NCBI RefSeq assembly: GCF_000764305.2
Contig: NW_025946018.1
Coordinates: 240,621-304,620, forward strand
DNA from: Hyalella azteca
Lineage: Eukaryota > Arthropoda > Malacostraca > Amphipoda > Hyalellidae
Direction of reading: 5' to 3'
DNA: 64,000 bases
This document shows, piece by piece, positions 12,701-24,090 of the stretch. Below the pieces are notes generated by a model. That model had not been told where the DNA came from. It worked only from the letters and a program-made list of their open reading frames with translations, and searched no databases. Every line of letters starts with the position of its first letter. Position 1 is the stretch's first letter. The translations under genes and the position numbers were made by a program.

Positions 12701-14712
12701 TCTGTGCCGATAACGTGCATTTGTTAGACAACCATGCATGATACACAGGCGCGGACAATGCACCATCGTTACCACCTTGCATAACACAATCCTCACTTCG
12801 AGACAAAAAGTCCTGAGTTTGGTGCAGCGCGAGAAAATGGTCTTCATAGGAGTGTAGTGACTTCTCTTTAACGAGAACTGCAGGCACAAATCCTCCAAAT
12901 TCACAGCAAGTCGACCTAAAATTTAAAACTATTAGTGTTCTTAGTTATTTGCAAAACATTCGTTCATGAACTCAACTAGACTATTTGAATCTTTTAACTA
13001 GTCTTTATTCAGAGTTTCTAACAAAAAATATAGAGAACAATTTAATAGAGCAACACGAATGAAATAAAAAAAGAATCTGAACGGCTTTGTAACTGAAATT
13101 TGTAGCTACTCATAAATATTGTAGTTTATGGGTCTGACTTAGAAGAAGTAGGGACAAATTTAACTGCGTACCTATAGCAGCAAATACGTTGACATCAAAG
13201 ATGCAGCGATACTCGTCGAGTCTGAGAGTAGTGAGGTGGTTAGCGTTCATGATGAGCATCTTGTAGGTGCAGAGCTTGAGGCCCTGCGTGAGCTGGGCTG
13301 GCGACTCGCTGAAATGCAGAGCAAGCATCTATGCAGTCATAAAATATCAATAATAATACAAAACAAGGCAATATATGTGTCAAGCAAAAACTTGGCAGAA
13401 AGAATGGATGACACAGCCTAGTACATGTACACTTGAGTCAAAATATTGTGATATTTATAAGTGTCACCTGACGTTCGCCGCTACTTTTAATCCTGTCAGA
13501 ATACTTCGAGCCCCACGGCCAAACGCGGGCAACTATCTTGTAAAAAATACAATCACAATACGATGCCTTCAATTCCCTGCATTACTTCCATCAAGGTCAG
13601 CCGGTAAAAGCCCACCTGCGACATATGGGGAGGTTGGAGTGAGCACTCTGCCAGACGCAGCCGTCATCAGTGAAGAAGTCTATGACGTTATTCTGGCCCA
13701 GCTCGCGGTAAACCAGAGACTGGAAGCGTCGACACACTGCAACAAGAATGAACCCAGAAATATACCGAGTTTTATAAAAAGGCAGAATATTGATAATAGG
13801 TAATAGCTTGCTTCTTCCTGTTTAACCGCACGACGTCTGGAAAAAAACTTCAGCCGAACAGAAAGCAGGTGATTACGGGGAGGAATTAATTTACGTTCAA
13901 TAGAGTGTAGTAATGTAAAGAGAAATGCCAAGACCATAAAAAAAGGCAAACGGAAATGTTCATTAAACATTTGCTGGAGATACACCTGTCAGTACCATTT
14001 AAAATATCGTGCTCCTCGTTCTCTTCATTATTGCTTAGTCAAATTTAAATTTTCTATAATGATGTATGACATAAATGTATTACCTTAATTTAATAGCAAC
14101 TACAGTTAACTCACATGATAACAATAAATGGATCGATTAAAATAGCTGCTGCCATACAGCCTGAGCTGATAAGCTGCTTCATTCATGCAACGTACCTGCT
14201 TCAAGCATCAGTTTCTCAGCAACATTCAAATATTTCATAATATGAAGCAAGACGTCATCATTGAGGACATGAAGAGTAGGCTGTCCACTGCGTGCAGGGC
14301 TCAAGTCAAACTCTTCACTGGACAGTCTATGAGGCTTGTAGTGCTGTGATGAGGGTCGTGATGCGTCCGAGTCATAGGATTGTCTTAAAAATGCTTTATG
14401 CTTCCCAAAGAACACTGCATCAAGACTACTCAAAATTCTGAAAAAGAAGTACCTATTTGCAATAAACTTTTTATCGAGTACAATTAAAAACTTTTAAACT
14501 TTTATCAAGTACAATTAAAGAAAAATTTTCCAGAATGTTTTCAATGCCCTCTAGAAACATAATTTTACCCCCTTGTAATTAGTGTCTGGGGTATCAATAC
14601 CAAGAAAACCTTAGTTCTCAGAAAAGAACTATCTCTTCCTCAAACTCATTTTTCTCCACCTCATAATTTACCTGTCTTCTATAATATTGCTGTTTGCAGT
14701 TTTGGGAAGTGG
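6757..14712 (-). CDS. F-box protein with LRR-like segments and acidic tail
   Basis: F-box proteins are substrate receptors of SCF ubiquitin ligases: the F-box binds Skp1 and the repeat region binds the target. Exons in transcript order are 14437-14196, 13736-13616, 13308-13172, 12915-12797, 12258-11999, 11030-10907, 10687-10577, 8797-8619, 7993-7779 and 7046-6757. All have AG/GT borders, and all junction phases agree from the first to the TGA at 6757-6759. The F-box spans the first junction: LNDDVLLHIMKYLNVAEKLM continues as LEAVCRRFQSLVYR. Later exons carry LRR-like stretches such as CKCLEVLRLGRVENLNWALL, CPALTQLQLDCSW and VTSLTLPSVALDD. The last exon is strongly acidic (DDWYDDHDDDFDDY, DEELDED). 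A 41-bp exon at 14712-14672 joins in phase upstream (LPKTANSNIIEDR) but is tentative. I found no start codon; the first exon with ATG is probably further upstream. About 600 residues are visible. Confidence 0.8.
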
Positions 14713-15103
14713 CTAAGAAGCCTATCAGTGAAATGATAGTTGTAAGTAGAACAAGTAACAATAAAGGTCAGCAAATGCAGTAGAATCAGTAAGATAAGGC
14801 AAAGCTGTAGTTACACTCCAATGCATTGATAAAATATTATAGGAGGTGCAACGTAAGGTGTTAAATACAATAATTCAAGTGAAAAGACAGGTTTTTATCC
14901 AGCAAGTAATGTGGCAGTAGGGTCAGCAATGAGACCAATGGAAATTGTGCAAATAAAGGGCTTTATAGATAGGCAGAAATAAAAGTGACAAAACATACAC
15001 TAATATGATTTTGGTACCCTTAAAATCCATGCATTTGGAACTGTAACTGAAAATAACAGCAAGTTAGAGTGGATATTGCAGCTAGCACATCAGAAAAATG
15101 CAC

Positions 15104-15171
15104 CTTTTGAGACATCTAGCCAACTTCTTGCTGCCTCTCTATTTTCCCAGAAATCCACTACTGGTGTGAAC
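15104..15171 (-). CDS. Candidate coding exon, gene uncertain
   Basis: Between an acceptor-like ATTAG and a donor (AAAAG/GTGCAT, or GAT/GTCTCA ending at 15114) one frame is open and reads FTPVVDFWENREAARSWLDV. The other two frames have stops. With the GTCTCA donor it would join the mini-exon at 14712 in phase and so extend the F-box gene upstream. I recognise no domain, and the donor is weak. Confidence 0.3.
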
Positions 15172-15495
15172 CTAATCTAAAGTCTTCCTACACTAATACA
15201 GAAATAATTCTTATATTGTAACAAATGTCTCAAACCATTTCATTGATGCTACAAATTCTGACAGAAATGAAAAAGGCGTTACTTTCAAACTCAAGCTATA
15301 TCAATTAGTAATGGCATCAGAAAGAGTAATTGGGAAATTGAGGTCTTTTTCAGCATTCAGTATGGAATTAATACTTTGAGGCCATACCTTTATCAGCCAA
15401 CCAAACTATGACACCAATGTTTTAGCAGGACAGAAAGGCAAGTGGGGAATTGCTCCAGTTTCTCACAACATCATCAAAACTACACAACATGCTTA

Positions 15496-16863
15496 TTAGA
15501 CTTTCTCAACTCGCCTAGCACTTTCACGCCAGCTAGGGAGAACAATGATGGCAGAGGCAGACTTCTTGCCACGCTTCCGCTTCAGGGTGATGCAGTCGAG
15601 ATCAATAGAAAACTGCGCCGCTATCTCATCTTTAGTAACCTGATATTCAATTTCAAATAAAAATCAAAAGATGAAGATTCAAATAAAAATTATTTGCAAA
15701 ATTATTTTTATGCTCTAAAAAAATTGAAATTGATTGCAGTTGTTGTGATTATTGGTAAAAAAAATAAGTTGCATTAGTTGACATATAAAAAATAATCTAA
15801 TCATGAACTGCCAGTTGAATAATATGGTAATTATTTATATATAGTCAGAAGATATTGGCACAAAATACTATGGTCATGAACACATATTTATACAGTGCCA
15901 CCTCAATTATTTAGATACCAAAGTCATTGGGCTCCAAAAAAAATTGGAAAAAAATGTGAAGAGGATAGAATCACATTTCAAGATTTTTCTGCAAAATCTG
16001 TCAAACAAATAATGGTCAACTACAGCTCCAATAGCCTTTTTTATAATGCTTATGTATTACAACATATTGTTAGCTGTCACATTTCAAAATTGACACTCCA
16101 AGACAAACTAATATAAATGCCAGAATTGCATGATCGATTAAGGAACAATGCATGCAAAATCAAGAAATCTTACAAATTAGAAATGAAAGATAAATTACAA
16201 TTGCATAATCTTTATCCATTCACAATAAAATAGAAGTAGACAAACTGATTACTGGTTAAAATAGAGTTAGGCCGATACAGACCAGCAAAGTCTAAACGTT
16301 TAGGAGTAAACTTACTGATAAAGGTAAATCCACAATAGCTATGTTCACGGGTGCAATTTTAGACGTGAGGTCAGGAAATTTGTAACCCCAAAGTCTCATT
16401 TGACCTGCTCAATGAGGAAAATAAATTAATTGATAGCTAATCTATGGCAGAATTGAGATGAGGCTCCTAACTTCTTTTGGCATGATATTTAATCTTAATT
16501 AATATGATATTCTAACATTTATCTCCTACTTCTAAAACAACAGCTTCATACACAAAAAAGGTTTATTTTTCAGTAACTGCAAGTCAATTAGGTTGAATAA
16601 CAAGTACAAGTACATTAGTAAGGATGTTTTGCAAAGTAACTTTTGTTGGTTATAGTTGAAAAGCAATGCTAAAGTTAGTACATGGTCTTTTATGTACAGA
16701 TAAAAAACTTTCAACCAAATTGAATATTCAGTTATACTCTTCTGTATTTTATTCATGGAAATGAAGGAAATTTTATCAAAATTTTACTTTCAAAACATAT
16801 AAATGCCAGTAATTCATCACAATTAAATTTACTCGATATTGTTGCCACATCTAATGTCTGTGG
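15496..16863 (-). CDS. 3' exons of an RRM-like protein gene
   Basis: Three exons join in phase: 16863-16788, 16404-16316 and 15639-15496, the last ending in TAA at 15496-15498. Each has a clean acceptor (TGCAG, AGCAG, ATCAG), and the donors read GAAA/GTAAAA and TCA/GTAAGT. The joined protein end has the layout of an RNA-recognition motif. A beta-1-like strand is PVNIAIVDLPLS, a helix is KDEIAAQFS, a second strand is ITLKRKRGKK, a third is SASAIIVLPS, and a last helix is WRESARRVEKV. The gene must continue upstream, above 16863. One open stretch near 17847-17755 with an acceptor could be another exon, but its donor is doubtful. I do not recognise the orthologue. The RRM assignment rests on secondary-structure pattern, since the RNP aromatic residues are not obvious. 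Confidence 0.5.
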
Positions 16864-17459
16864 CTGCAGGCAAGACAAACCTGTTTTCCAAATAATTGAC
16901 TACCTAAATGGAAACAACTGATGATGAAATATTCTAAAATAATAAAAGATGATGAAAAATTCTAAAAAAAACTATGACTAATAAATGAAAGTATGGGATA
17001 GCAAAATGTAAATGTATAGATATACACATATAATGTAATATCTTGTAATATCATGCAATAGTACACATGACTTAAAATGAGTAATCATCACGAAGGCAAT
17101 AAAAGAACATGAAAGTTGAGCTAAGAAGCATATACAAAACCCTGGTAACAATATAAATGAATTAAAATATGGAGAATAACAAAAAAATATAAAGCTCTGT
17201 TGAAGTATCACTAAAGTATGTACAATAAGTCAATAACATATTTTGTTGCAGGAGGGAGTTGTGTTGCTTTTGTAGTCCAACTAAATTCTTTCAAGTTTTA
17301 GGGAAATTGAATCATATATTGTGATGGAAATTTGTCAAAAATAAATTAGTCTTCATATGGAGATGGAGTTTAAGCTATTACAAACAAATAAAAAAAAACA
17401 GCAGTAGCTGGGACAAGGTACCATCACCAATTTTCACATGGATTAAAAATAATTCTTGC

Positions 17460-17628
17460 CATCAACTGGGGTGACTTCAGCCACACCTACAACAGAAACA
17501 AATGGCAGCAAAACAAAATAATAAATGTTGGCCAAAGTCACTCCAGTCACTTTGGCCAATTTTTATTATTTTGTTTTGCTGCCATTTGTTTCTGTTGTAG
17601 GTGTGGCCGAAGTCACCCCAGTTGACGG
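17460..17628. repeat. Near-perfect 170-bp inverted repeat (hairpin)
   Basis: The left arm (CATCAACTGGGGTGACTTC at 17460) returns in reverse complement at the right end (GAAGTCACCCCAGTTGACGG). The arms are about 78-80 bp with only a few mismatches, and they close on a short loop between GGCCAAAGT and ACTTTGGCC. There is no coding potential. It could be a small MITE that is almost entirely terminal inverted repeat, or a local inverted duplication. Confidence 0.9.
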
Positions 17629-18649
17629 TATTAGTAAAGCTTTATATGACATTACTATATCACATGAAGCAACAAATGGCTGAGTAACCAAATCTAGTTT
17701 GCCCACTGTACCCATTTCAAGCCTGAACTACCAGTAAATGTTGCTCACATCTACAATAAAGTGGTGCATTGGCTATATTTTTAATACTTCTGACGCAGGG
17801 GCAAATGTTATGCCCATCATGGCTCAGCTCAATCATTATACTTGCCTGAAAAAAGTAATAAATTATTTCTGGGTTCCATAAGATCAATCATGAAACCAAC
17901 ATTCCAAAAATTTTATCTATTTCAATGAGGAATCAAAAATGTTGGTTGCCAGATATGATGCTGTTTTTAAGTCAATGAATCACCATTGTTGATCAATTGT
18001 GCATACTATATAACAGTCTATGAGTAGCAACGCCACCATTCTAACATTTTTGCTTTCTTATTATAAAATGCCTTATGTATCTCTTAATAGAGAAGCTGTC
18101 TTGAGTTCAATGCTGAAGCTAGTGTCACAGCAGAGTGGAATTCTATGATGGGGAGTTTAATATAATTAGTAATAAACAAGCTTTCTAGCAAAATACAAAA
18201 ATTTCAGCTTAGTTTGAGCTCCTCACACAATGCACACTCTTGATTACAATCAACATTGCAAAGCCTTTGATGCCAACCCTAGTCACAGGCAAAATCTACA
18301 AAACAACACTACATGTCAGGTTGTCTGCCATTACCTCCTAAACTTGCCTATGCAGTTACTGTGTCACCTGTGACATCATTGTTGTGTGTCTTTATAAGCT
18401 CCACAAATGTTCCCTGTATCACTCGCAGAACAGAAAGTAACCAACTAACCAATGCTGCTTTGACAGTCTGCCTCTATTCACACCTACTTATGACGGTTCC
18501 AGCAATTGTGTCTAATGCAATAGTGTCAATATTATTATCTGTACCAACTCTGGAATATCTGTATAAACCTCGAGTCTAAGCCTAAATAAGTATTCAGTGA
18601 ATTAAAAGACTCCTCATTCACCTTCCATTGTATTGATTGGACAATTAAG
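17629..18649. other. AT-rich DNA without a supported gene
   Basis: Apart from one possible minus-strand exon near 17847-17755 I see no gene. An 88-codon plus-strand open frame at 18313-18579 has no recognisable motif and no splice context. Confidence 0.4.
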
Positions 18650-19241
18650 AACTTATTGGATCCTGTTGTGAATTATAAATTAAATCCTTACTTTGCTCTA
18701 CCAAAAGGCATCTGACATACATCACATTACCAGATGCCGCCAGTTTGCCAATTACTCAAGAGGCTGACAGTCATTTTTACACTGCAATGGCAGTCATCAC
18801 ACAAAGAATATTAAAAATTGGGTACCCCAAGGATCATCAGTCCTCTCACAAACCCTTTTCAATTTTTACATGCATGACATTCCAGCCCTACCAGACAACA
18901 TTCACATTTCATCCTACACAGACATCACAATTACATCAACAAACCAATGCTAACACATGCTCCATACAAGTACAAACCTACATCACACATCTAGAGGGCT
19001 GTCTAGAATGCAAGAGACTCCAAGTAGCCTCCCACTAAATCAACAAGAACATTACTAAAATAAACCATCCTATCATCCCACACATATGAAACCAAGATTC
19101 TAGGTGTCACATAAAACACTTCCATGTTTTTCAGGCCACATATACAGAACATAAAAAATGTAGACCTAGGCTAAACACAGTTAGAGCCCTCACAGGATTA
19201 ACATTTGGATAGAACAAATAAACCCTCACACTAGTGTACAA
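18650..19241 (+). pseudogene. Non-LTR reverse-transcriptase relic, 5' part
   Basis: Scattered frames retain the order of a non-LTR reverse transcriptase. A GVPQGSxLS-like stretch lies near 18820. LFNFYMHDIPALPDN follows, then a decayed catalytic region SSYTDITITSTN, where the family has an active-site YADD-like box (here the aspartates are disrupted). Next come YITHLEGCLE..RLQVA and finally TLTLVYKQYI at about 19225-19241. Frameshifts and stops are frequent. The remainder of the same protein appears after a 750-bp insertion, at 19985-20690. Confidence 0.75.
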
Positions 19242-19514
19242 ACAATATACAGGGTGTCCCAAAAAAATGATACTCAACTTTGAATGGCTGTAACTCGAAA
19301 AGTAATAGAGTTAAAAAATTTTGGAAGGTCAGGATTTGTTCCCTATGTTTTTCTCCAGCTCTCCACCAAAAATCAGACAGATCAATGTAGCCATAAGCAT
19401 TTGATAGAACTTTCAGTGACATGCTAAAATTGTGCATGCCCAAAGTTTTAGCAAGATCATTTTGCATAATTATTACGTTGTCTTGGCATGTTTTCTTTTT
19501 GCTGTTTGATTTTT

Positions 19515-19664
19515 AGCGCATTTTCTCATTTATGAAAAAAATGCACTATTGTGCTCGCCATGTCCGTCTGTCCATCTGTCTGTCCATCCATGACTTTGTG
19601 TTTTCGTTGACAAGAAAATGCGCTCTGTCACTCACTGCAGTGATTACTGAGTTCCATTTTTTGT
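19515..19664. repeat. Short TIR repeat, copy 1 (relative at 38455)
   Basis: Begins AGCGCATTTTCTCATTTATG and has the inverted end AAGAAAATGCGCT at 19612-19624. The middle is GTGCTCGCCATGTCC followed by GTCTGTCC runs and TGACTTTG. About 40 further bases (CTGTCACTCACTGCAGTG, TACTGAGTT) are also shared with the copy at 38455, so the repeat unit extends beyond the inner inverted repeat. Confidence 0.75.
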
Positions 19665-19666
19665 AT

Positions 19667-19866
19667 CTTTGGTGAGACAAAAACATGGCAATCTTTGGTG
19701 AGTGGCAATCATGAGATCTTTGGTGAGAGGCAATCATGACAATCTTTGGTGAGACACAATCATGGCAATCTTTGGTGAGACACAATCATGACAATCTTTG
19801 GTGAGAGGCAATCATGACAATCTTTGGTGAGACACAATCATGGCAATCTTTGGTGAGAGACAAACA
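19667..19866. repeat. Tandem repeat, unit about 26 bp
   Basis: About eight units of the type AATCTTTGGTGAGACACAAT plus CATGGC, with variation between GACACA and GAGGCA. It directly follows the short TIR repeat. Confidence 0.85.
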
Positions 19867-19984
19867 AGTCCCATAGACCTAAAGCACTATATGCAATATT
19901 CTCTTTGTACATTCATCGGCATGTCAGTTGTATTTTAAAATCCCATAATAAAACAGAACACTTCTGGCAACTCTTTACTTACAC

Positions 19985-20690
19985 CATATTAGACCAATTC
20001 AGCTTCACTTAAGTGGGTTACGAGTTAATCCCCCCGCGGCATACACGGGAACAGTGTCCATGCAGAAACCAAAGAACACCTATGCAGAAACCTTCTGAAA
20101 GAACACCTATGTATGAGGGGCACCAAATTCCTTGCATCAGCAACAGCAGTCTACAAACTCTTCATCCACTGCCATCACTTTCAGCATTTACCACCTACAC
20201 CAAGGCAAATAGCTCACACTCCATACATTACAACTACTATCTCACAATACTCAACTCCTTGCCTCCACCAGAGACCGAGCCAACTTTATAAAACACATCT
20301 AACCCAGAAAGCACTCTCAATTCTACCAATCAACACTATCATAGACGACACACTGCCAGACATCAGCCATATAGAGGAGCAGTTAAATCATGCAGATAGG
20401 GGGCACTCTACTATGGTAACCATCCCTCACTATACTCCTACTATCCCTCACTACACTACTACAAACACTGCCTGGATAGCACTCACTCAGACCTATGCCC
20501 CCAGTGTCATGAACTCCCACACAATCAAGTACCTTCTCATTCTTCTGCTCAAGTTCCCAGAGCTGGCAACACCCAGGCTCTGGGTTGGCATAACATCTGC
20601 TGCACAGCTTTGGCCCAAGCCAGCTTGGGTGGTGGCTCAAGTATTGAAATTGGTGTTTCATGTATTCAAAATCAACACAACACATAGATG
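19985..20690 (+). pseudogene. Non-LTR reverse-transcriptase relic, 3' part
   Basis: This continues the relic at 18650-19241. Readable pieces are LHAETKEHL, MRGTKFLASAT at 20113, then a 192-codon open frame in which HIEEQLNHADRG, TYAPSV, HTIKYLLILLLKFPELATPR and GITSAAQLWPKPAWVVAQVL keep the order of the C-terminal domain of Jockey-like ORF2 proteins. In functional relatives this region has a cysteine/histidine cluster (CPxC...H..LxxCP); here the cysteines are lost, in line with decay. Confidence 0.7.
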
Positions 20691-21128
20691 AAAATTTGCT
20701 AGAAGCAACTTTTGAATGAGAAAAAATGCTTATTACTTAACACGTTGACTACGATTGCTTCATCTTGTACTATTATTTCATTTTTTGTACTGTTTTTAAG
20801 CAGGGTTGCCAAACAGTCATTTTTTCTGGACAAATTCTGTGATTTAGTTTTTCTCAATTGCGTTGGCCGGCTAAAATCATGATAGGGGTACTTCCAAATT
20901 AAATTTCAAATACTGCAAAAAGAAAATAAATGAAATTTTTATAGCAGAACCTACAAATAAACTAGTATATATTGAGTTATCAGCCTTTTTTGTTCTCAGA
21001 TTTGGCCAATTTTAGGCAACATGAATTATGTACCACTACCTCCTGGAGAAATACATTTCGTGGTAAACATATGTACCACTTCAGAGTCAATGTGTTAAGA
21101 AAATTTTCCCAGTTATATGGCTTTTGCT
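20691..21128. other. Intergenic DNA, nothing recognised
   Basis: AT-rich sequence between the RT relic and the hAT-type element. No coding frame, tandem array or inverted repeat stands out. Confidence 0.4.
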
Positions 21129-22035
21129 CAGTGGTGGGCACAGTTCAGTTAATATGCTAACTGCTAATCAGTGAAGCTAACTTTTTCATTAGCAGATTAG
21201 CTTTTCAGCCAACTTTGAAAACCAGCAGCCAACCAATTAGTTTCCACTAATTTTAGTTCCATGGACTGGAAGTCCGCTAAAAATGTTTAAAAATCTCTTC
21301 TGATACAAAACTCTGGTGTTAATATTTAATGCTAAGTATTGTTGGAAATATGCCACACTGATGGCTGACTACATAAACATATGAATGTCAACCAACCAAT
21401 CACATCTTGTGTTACTGCTACATAATGTAGTAGCACAAGACATGATTGTTGATGCAGCATTATGTAATTCTGTAGTTCACTATGGACATTAGTCACATAA
21501 CAGGTTACAGTCTTACAGTGTCAGGGATGACAAGGTATGTTATCATAAATGTTATCATAAACATCATGGCAACAATCATCACCTCCAGGAGATGAAGGGC
21601 AAGCCCGGAGCATAAGCAGCATGTAACCCTGTTTTTCCCTGCATTTTTTTATATTTCTTATTTGTTTAATACTTTATTATTCATTTAATAAATTGTATGT
21701 TGAATGGAAACTACTGCTTAATTCAATTAGTTTATTTAATTATATATGTACATCTTTATCATCATCTGATCTTGGCATGCTATACCATTTTTGGAAAGCT
21801 CCTAGTCAATGCTACAACATATTAAAAGTTTAGCTCTCTAGATCTGTTTTTCATAGTTCTAGAACCCCACAAAAAGATAAAGCCAAAGCTAAATAGATGT
21901 ACTAAAAGTTGGTGGTTAACAGTAAATTAAACTAAACTTTTCATTGATTTATTGGATTAGCGCTGTAAAAGCAAACTTTTTAGTTAGTGGATTAATGTTT
22001 ATCAATGCTAACTTTTTGGTTAGCTGTGCCCACTG
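21129..22035. mobile_element. Non-autonomous hAT-type DNA transposon
   Basis: The left end reads CAGTGGTGGGCACAG and the right end reads, in reverse complement, CAGTGGGCACAGCTAACC. These are the CAGTGGTGGGCA-type termini of hAT elements. Subterminal GCTAAC/GTTAGC words recur at both ends. The element is about 907 bp with no transposase frame. Flanks GCTTTTGC (left) and GCTTTTAC (right, offset by two bases) may be a decayed 8-bp target duplication, the length expected for hAT. Confidence 0.75.
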
Positions 22036-22640
22036 CTGCTTTTACTTAATAATTCAGTATAAATAAAAAAAGTTCATGAAGGATAATGTGACTTGACTGT
22101 TTACATTCCTTTTTGAGGCCCATAAGTAGTAGACCAGCATGACCACATAAGTAGTAGTAGACCAGCATGACCATGACTACCACCAATATGCAGAATACCA
22201 CCCAGCACAATTTTACACAATTTGCAGGTAAAAAATGACTCATGTGGATGATTTTGTGGAATTATTGGTAAAAATGAGACATTCTTTTATCTAATTTTTA
22301 CTAAAGAAAAATAAGCAAGGTCCATCAAAATTGATTAAATCTACCATAGGCATGGGCATTCTTATCTCATTCATTGTTCTCTTCAGCCGCATTTTCCAGT
22401 TTGTTATATCAGCAACATTATAGTGGTCCTAAAAATTTTATTTTCTAAAAGGTTCCTACCTAAAAACCAGTTTGTCTAGATGCCTAAATAATATCCCTAA
22501 AATATCTTTCAAATCGGTTAATATTGAGAGGTTGCTCAATGGTGTCAAAGTTACACCGCAATGGTTCAGTTGTTAGGTACATAGAGGGAACAAAGAAATT
22601 AGTCTGAACATGCTTGAACAGGGATTCTTTCTCCAGCCCC
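22036..22640. other. Intergenic DNA with one short duplication
   Basis: Contains two adjacent copies of AAGTAGTAGACCAGCATGACC around 22125-22172. Nothing else is recognised. Confidence 0.4.
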
Positions 22641-24090
22641 ACCCCAAATGACCCGATTTCATTCTAGAGTGATAAGTGCAGTGTGCACCTCTAACAGTCA
22701 GGCAGTTGTGTTCATCCACAGATTGAAGATAAGCAACAGTGACTGCGATACACACATAGAAGGGATTTTTTGTGGCTCCTTCTCCCACATTGATGAGAGC
22801 AAAGCTTCTTTCATGCAAGCCAGTGCTGGCTGCTGTCCACTTCCATCATGGAAACAGGGCTACTTACAACGATGCCTTCAAGGAGAACATCTATAGTCCT
22901 GCAGTTATGCAGGAGTGCAAGGATTCCAACCATGCATCCTGATAAACATCTTAACAAAACTGGAAAAGATTGAGCATGAATATCACCTGGTTGAGAACAA
23001 TCATCATCCAGAATACAAGGCCCAGACTGAGATGGAGTCCGACTTCAATGAGGAACTGGAGAGGGTCTTTGATGTGGCCCATAATGATGCGCTGTCAATC
23101 ATTAAGATTGAGGAAGATAAGGCCTTTGTTGTTGTGCAATGGCAGCCTGGTTGCCTGAGGTACCTGGGAGGTATTGATGTGGAACTTGCCCCTTAAGAGG
23201 AGCAGAGCCAAAAATGGCTGCAAGTGCATGAGAGTGCTGTCATTGGGTAAAATAGCAGTCAATGTCAGCTTCTGCTGCCTTGGCCCTGGCAACTCATCCT
23301 CTACGTCAACCAGTGCCTAAGTGGAGGAATTGGACAAGGAATTCTGTATGCAATCAGTACAGGGAGCTGTGGGGTCAAACCATGGCATTATTCCACCAAA
23401 GAGGGCAAAGAATGGTACTACCCCAGGCTTTGCAGCTTCTCTTGACCAAACTAAAGTAAGCAATAGAGGAGCTATGTTCCTTCTTACTACGGCAGCTTGA
23501 GCTTTTGGCCACAAGCCAGAAGAGGTTAACATTAACTGCTCCACAATTTGCTAATACCAGCAGAAGCACCAGAAACAATTCAAGTTGACAACTAGGGAAA
23601 GCTGAGGACTCAGACATCTTTATAGCACTGGTGTATGTGCAAGCCTGGAATGATGCACTATTCACTGCCATTGCTCCCAGGAACAACCTGGAGCTATTGA
23701 AGGCTCCTGATGCTTTTAAGCACATTGATCCTGCCCTTGCCAAGATGGAAGGACACCTCTGGTACCCAATTGAGTTGAGTGTCTCTCTTTCTGATGACAA
23801 GGTGCTTTTAGAGACCAAGGTTGTGATGGCCATCCAGAAGAGAGAAGGTGGTACAGAGTCCTCAAAGTACCCTGTTGTCCTGTCGGGTGAAGCTGATGGC
23901 CAGTGTCTAGAAGACTTTGCAACCAACATGTAGAAATTCTTCTCAAAGCATTAGCTGAATGCAGAGTTTCTTGCCAAAGACCCAGAGATGTGCGACGAGA
24001 GGGAAGATTTCAAGGAGGCAGTTAAGGTTGTTCTGGAGCTTGCTGTCACCAATGATCATGCTGAGCATGGGGCAGTGTGGAATTCTGTAT
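22641..24090 (+). pseudogene. Broken copy of a dispersed VTND-motif family, main part
   Basis: Readable pieces in order are SRVISAVCTSNSQAVVFIH; then EKIEHEYHLVENN, FNEELERVFDVAHNDALS and IIKIEEDKAF at 22960-23130; then MYVQAWNDALFTAIAPRNN and LLKAPDAFKHIDPALAK from 23631; and finally LNAEFLAKDPEMCDEREDF with ELAVTNDHAEHG near 24050. This order matches a large family of uncharacterised invertebrate proteins, with a D(I/V)AHxDAL..IKI.ED motif early and VTNDxAERG late. I infer that the family is transposon-derived or otherwise multi-copy; its function is unknown to me. Many stops and frameshifts, and apparent loss of the middle, mark it as a relic. Its last segment appears to lie at 25420-25620. 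Confidence 0.7.

Larger units (their letters stand above)
19242..19984. mobile_element. Composite insertion splitting the RT relic
   Basis: The RT relic stops at VYKQYI and is picked up again at about 19985. The insert begins with CAGGGTGTCCCAAAAAAATG, a sequence type often seen at ends of arthropod repeats. It also contains a short inverted-repeat element (19515-19664) and a 26-bp tandem repeat (19667-19866). I could not find a target-site duplication by eye. Confidence 0.55.

Noticed and set aside
17460..17628. microRNA precursor
   Set aside because: The stem is far longer and more perfect than a typical animal precursor and looks like an inverted-repeat element.
18313..18579. 88-codon plus-strand frame
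   Set aside because: It has no motif, no supporting splice context and ordinary composition for chance frames.
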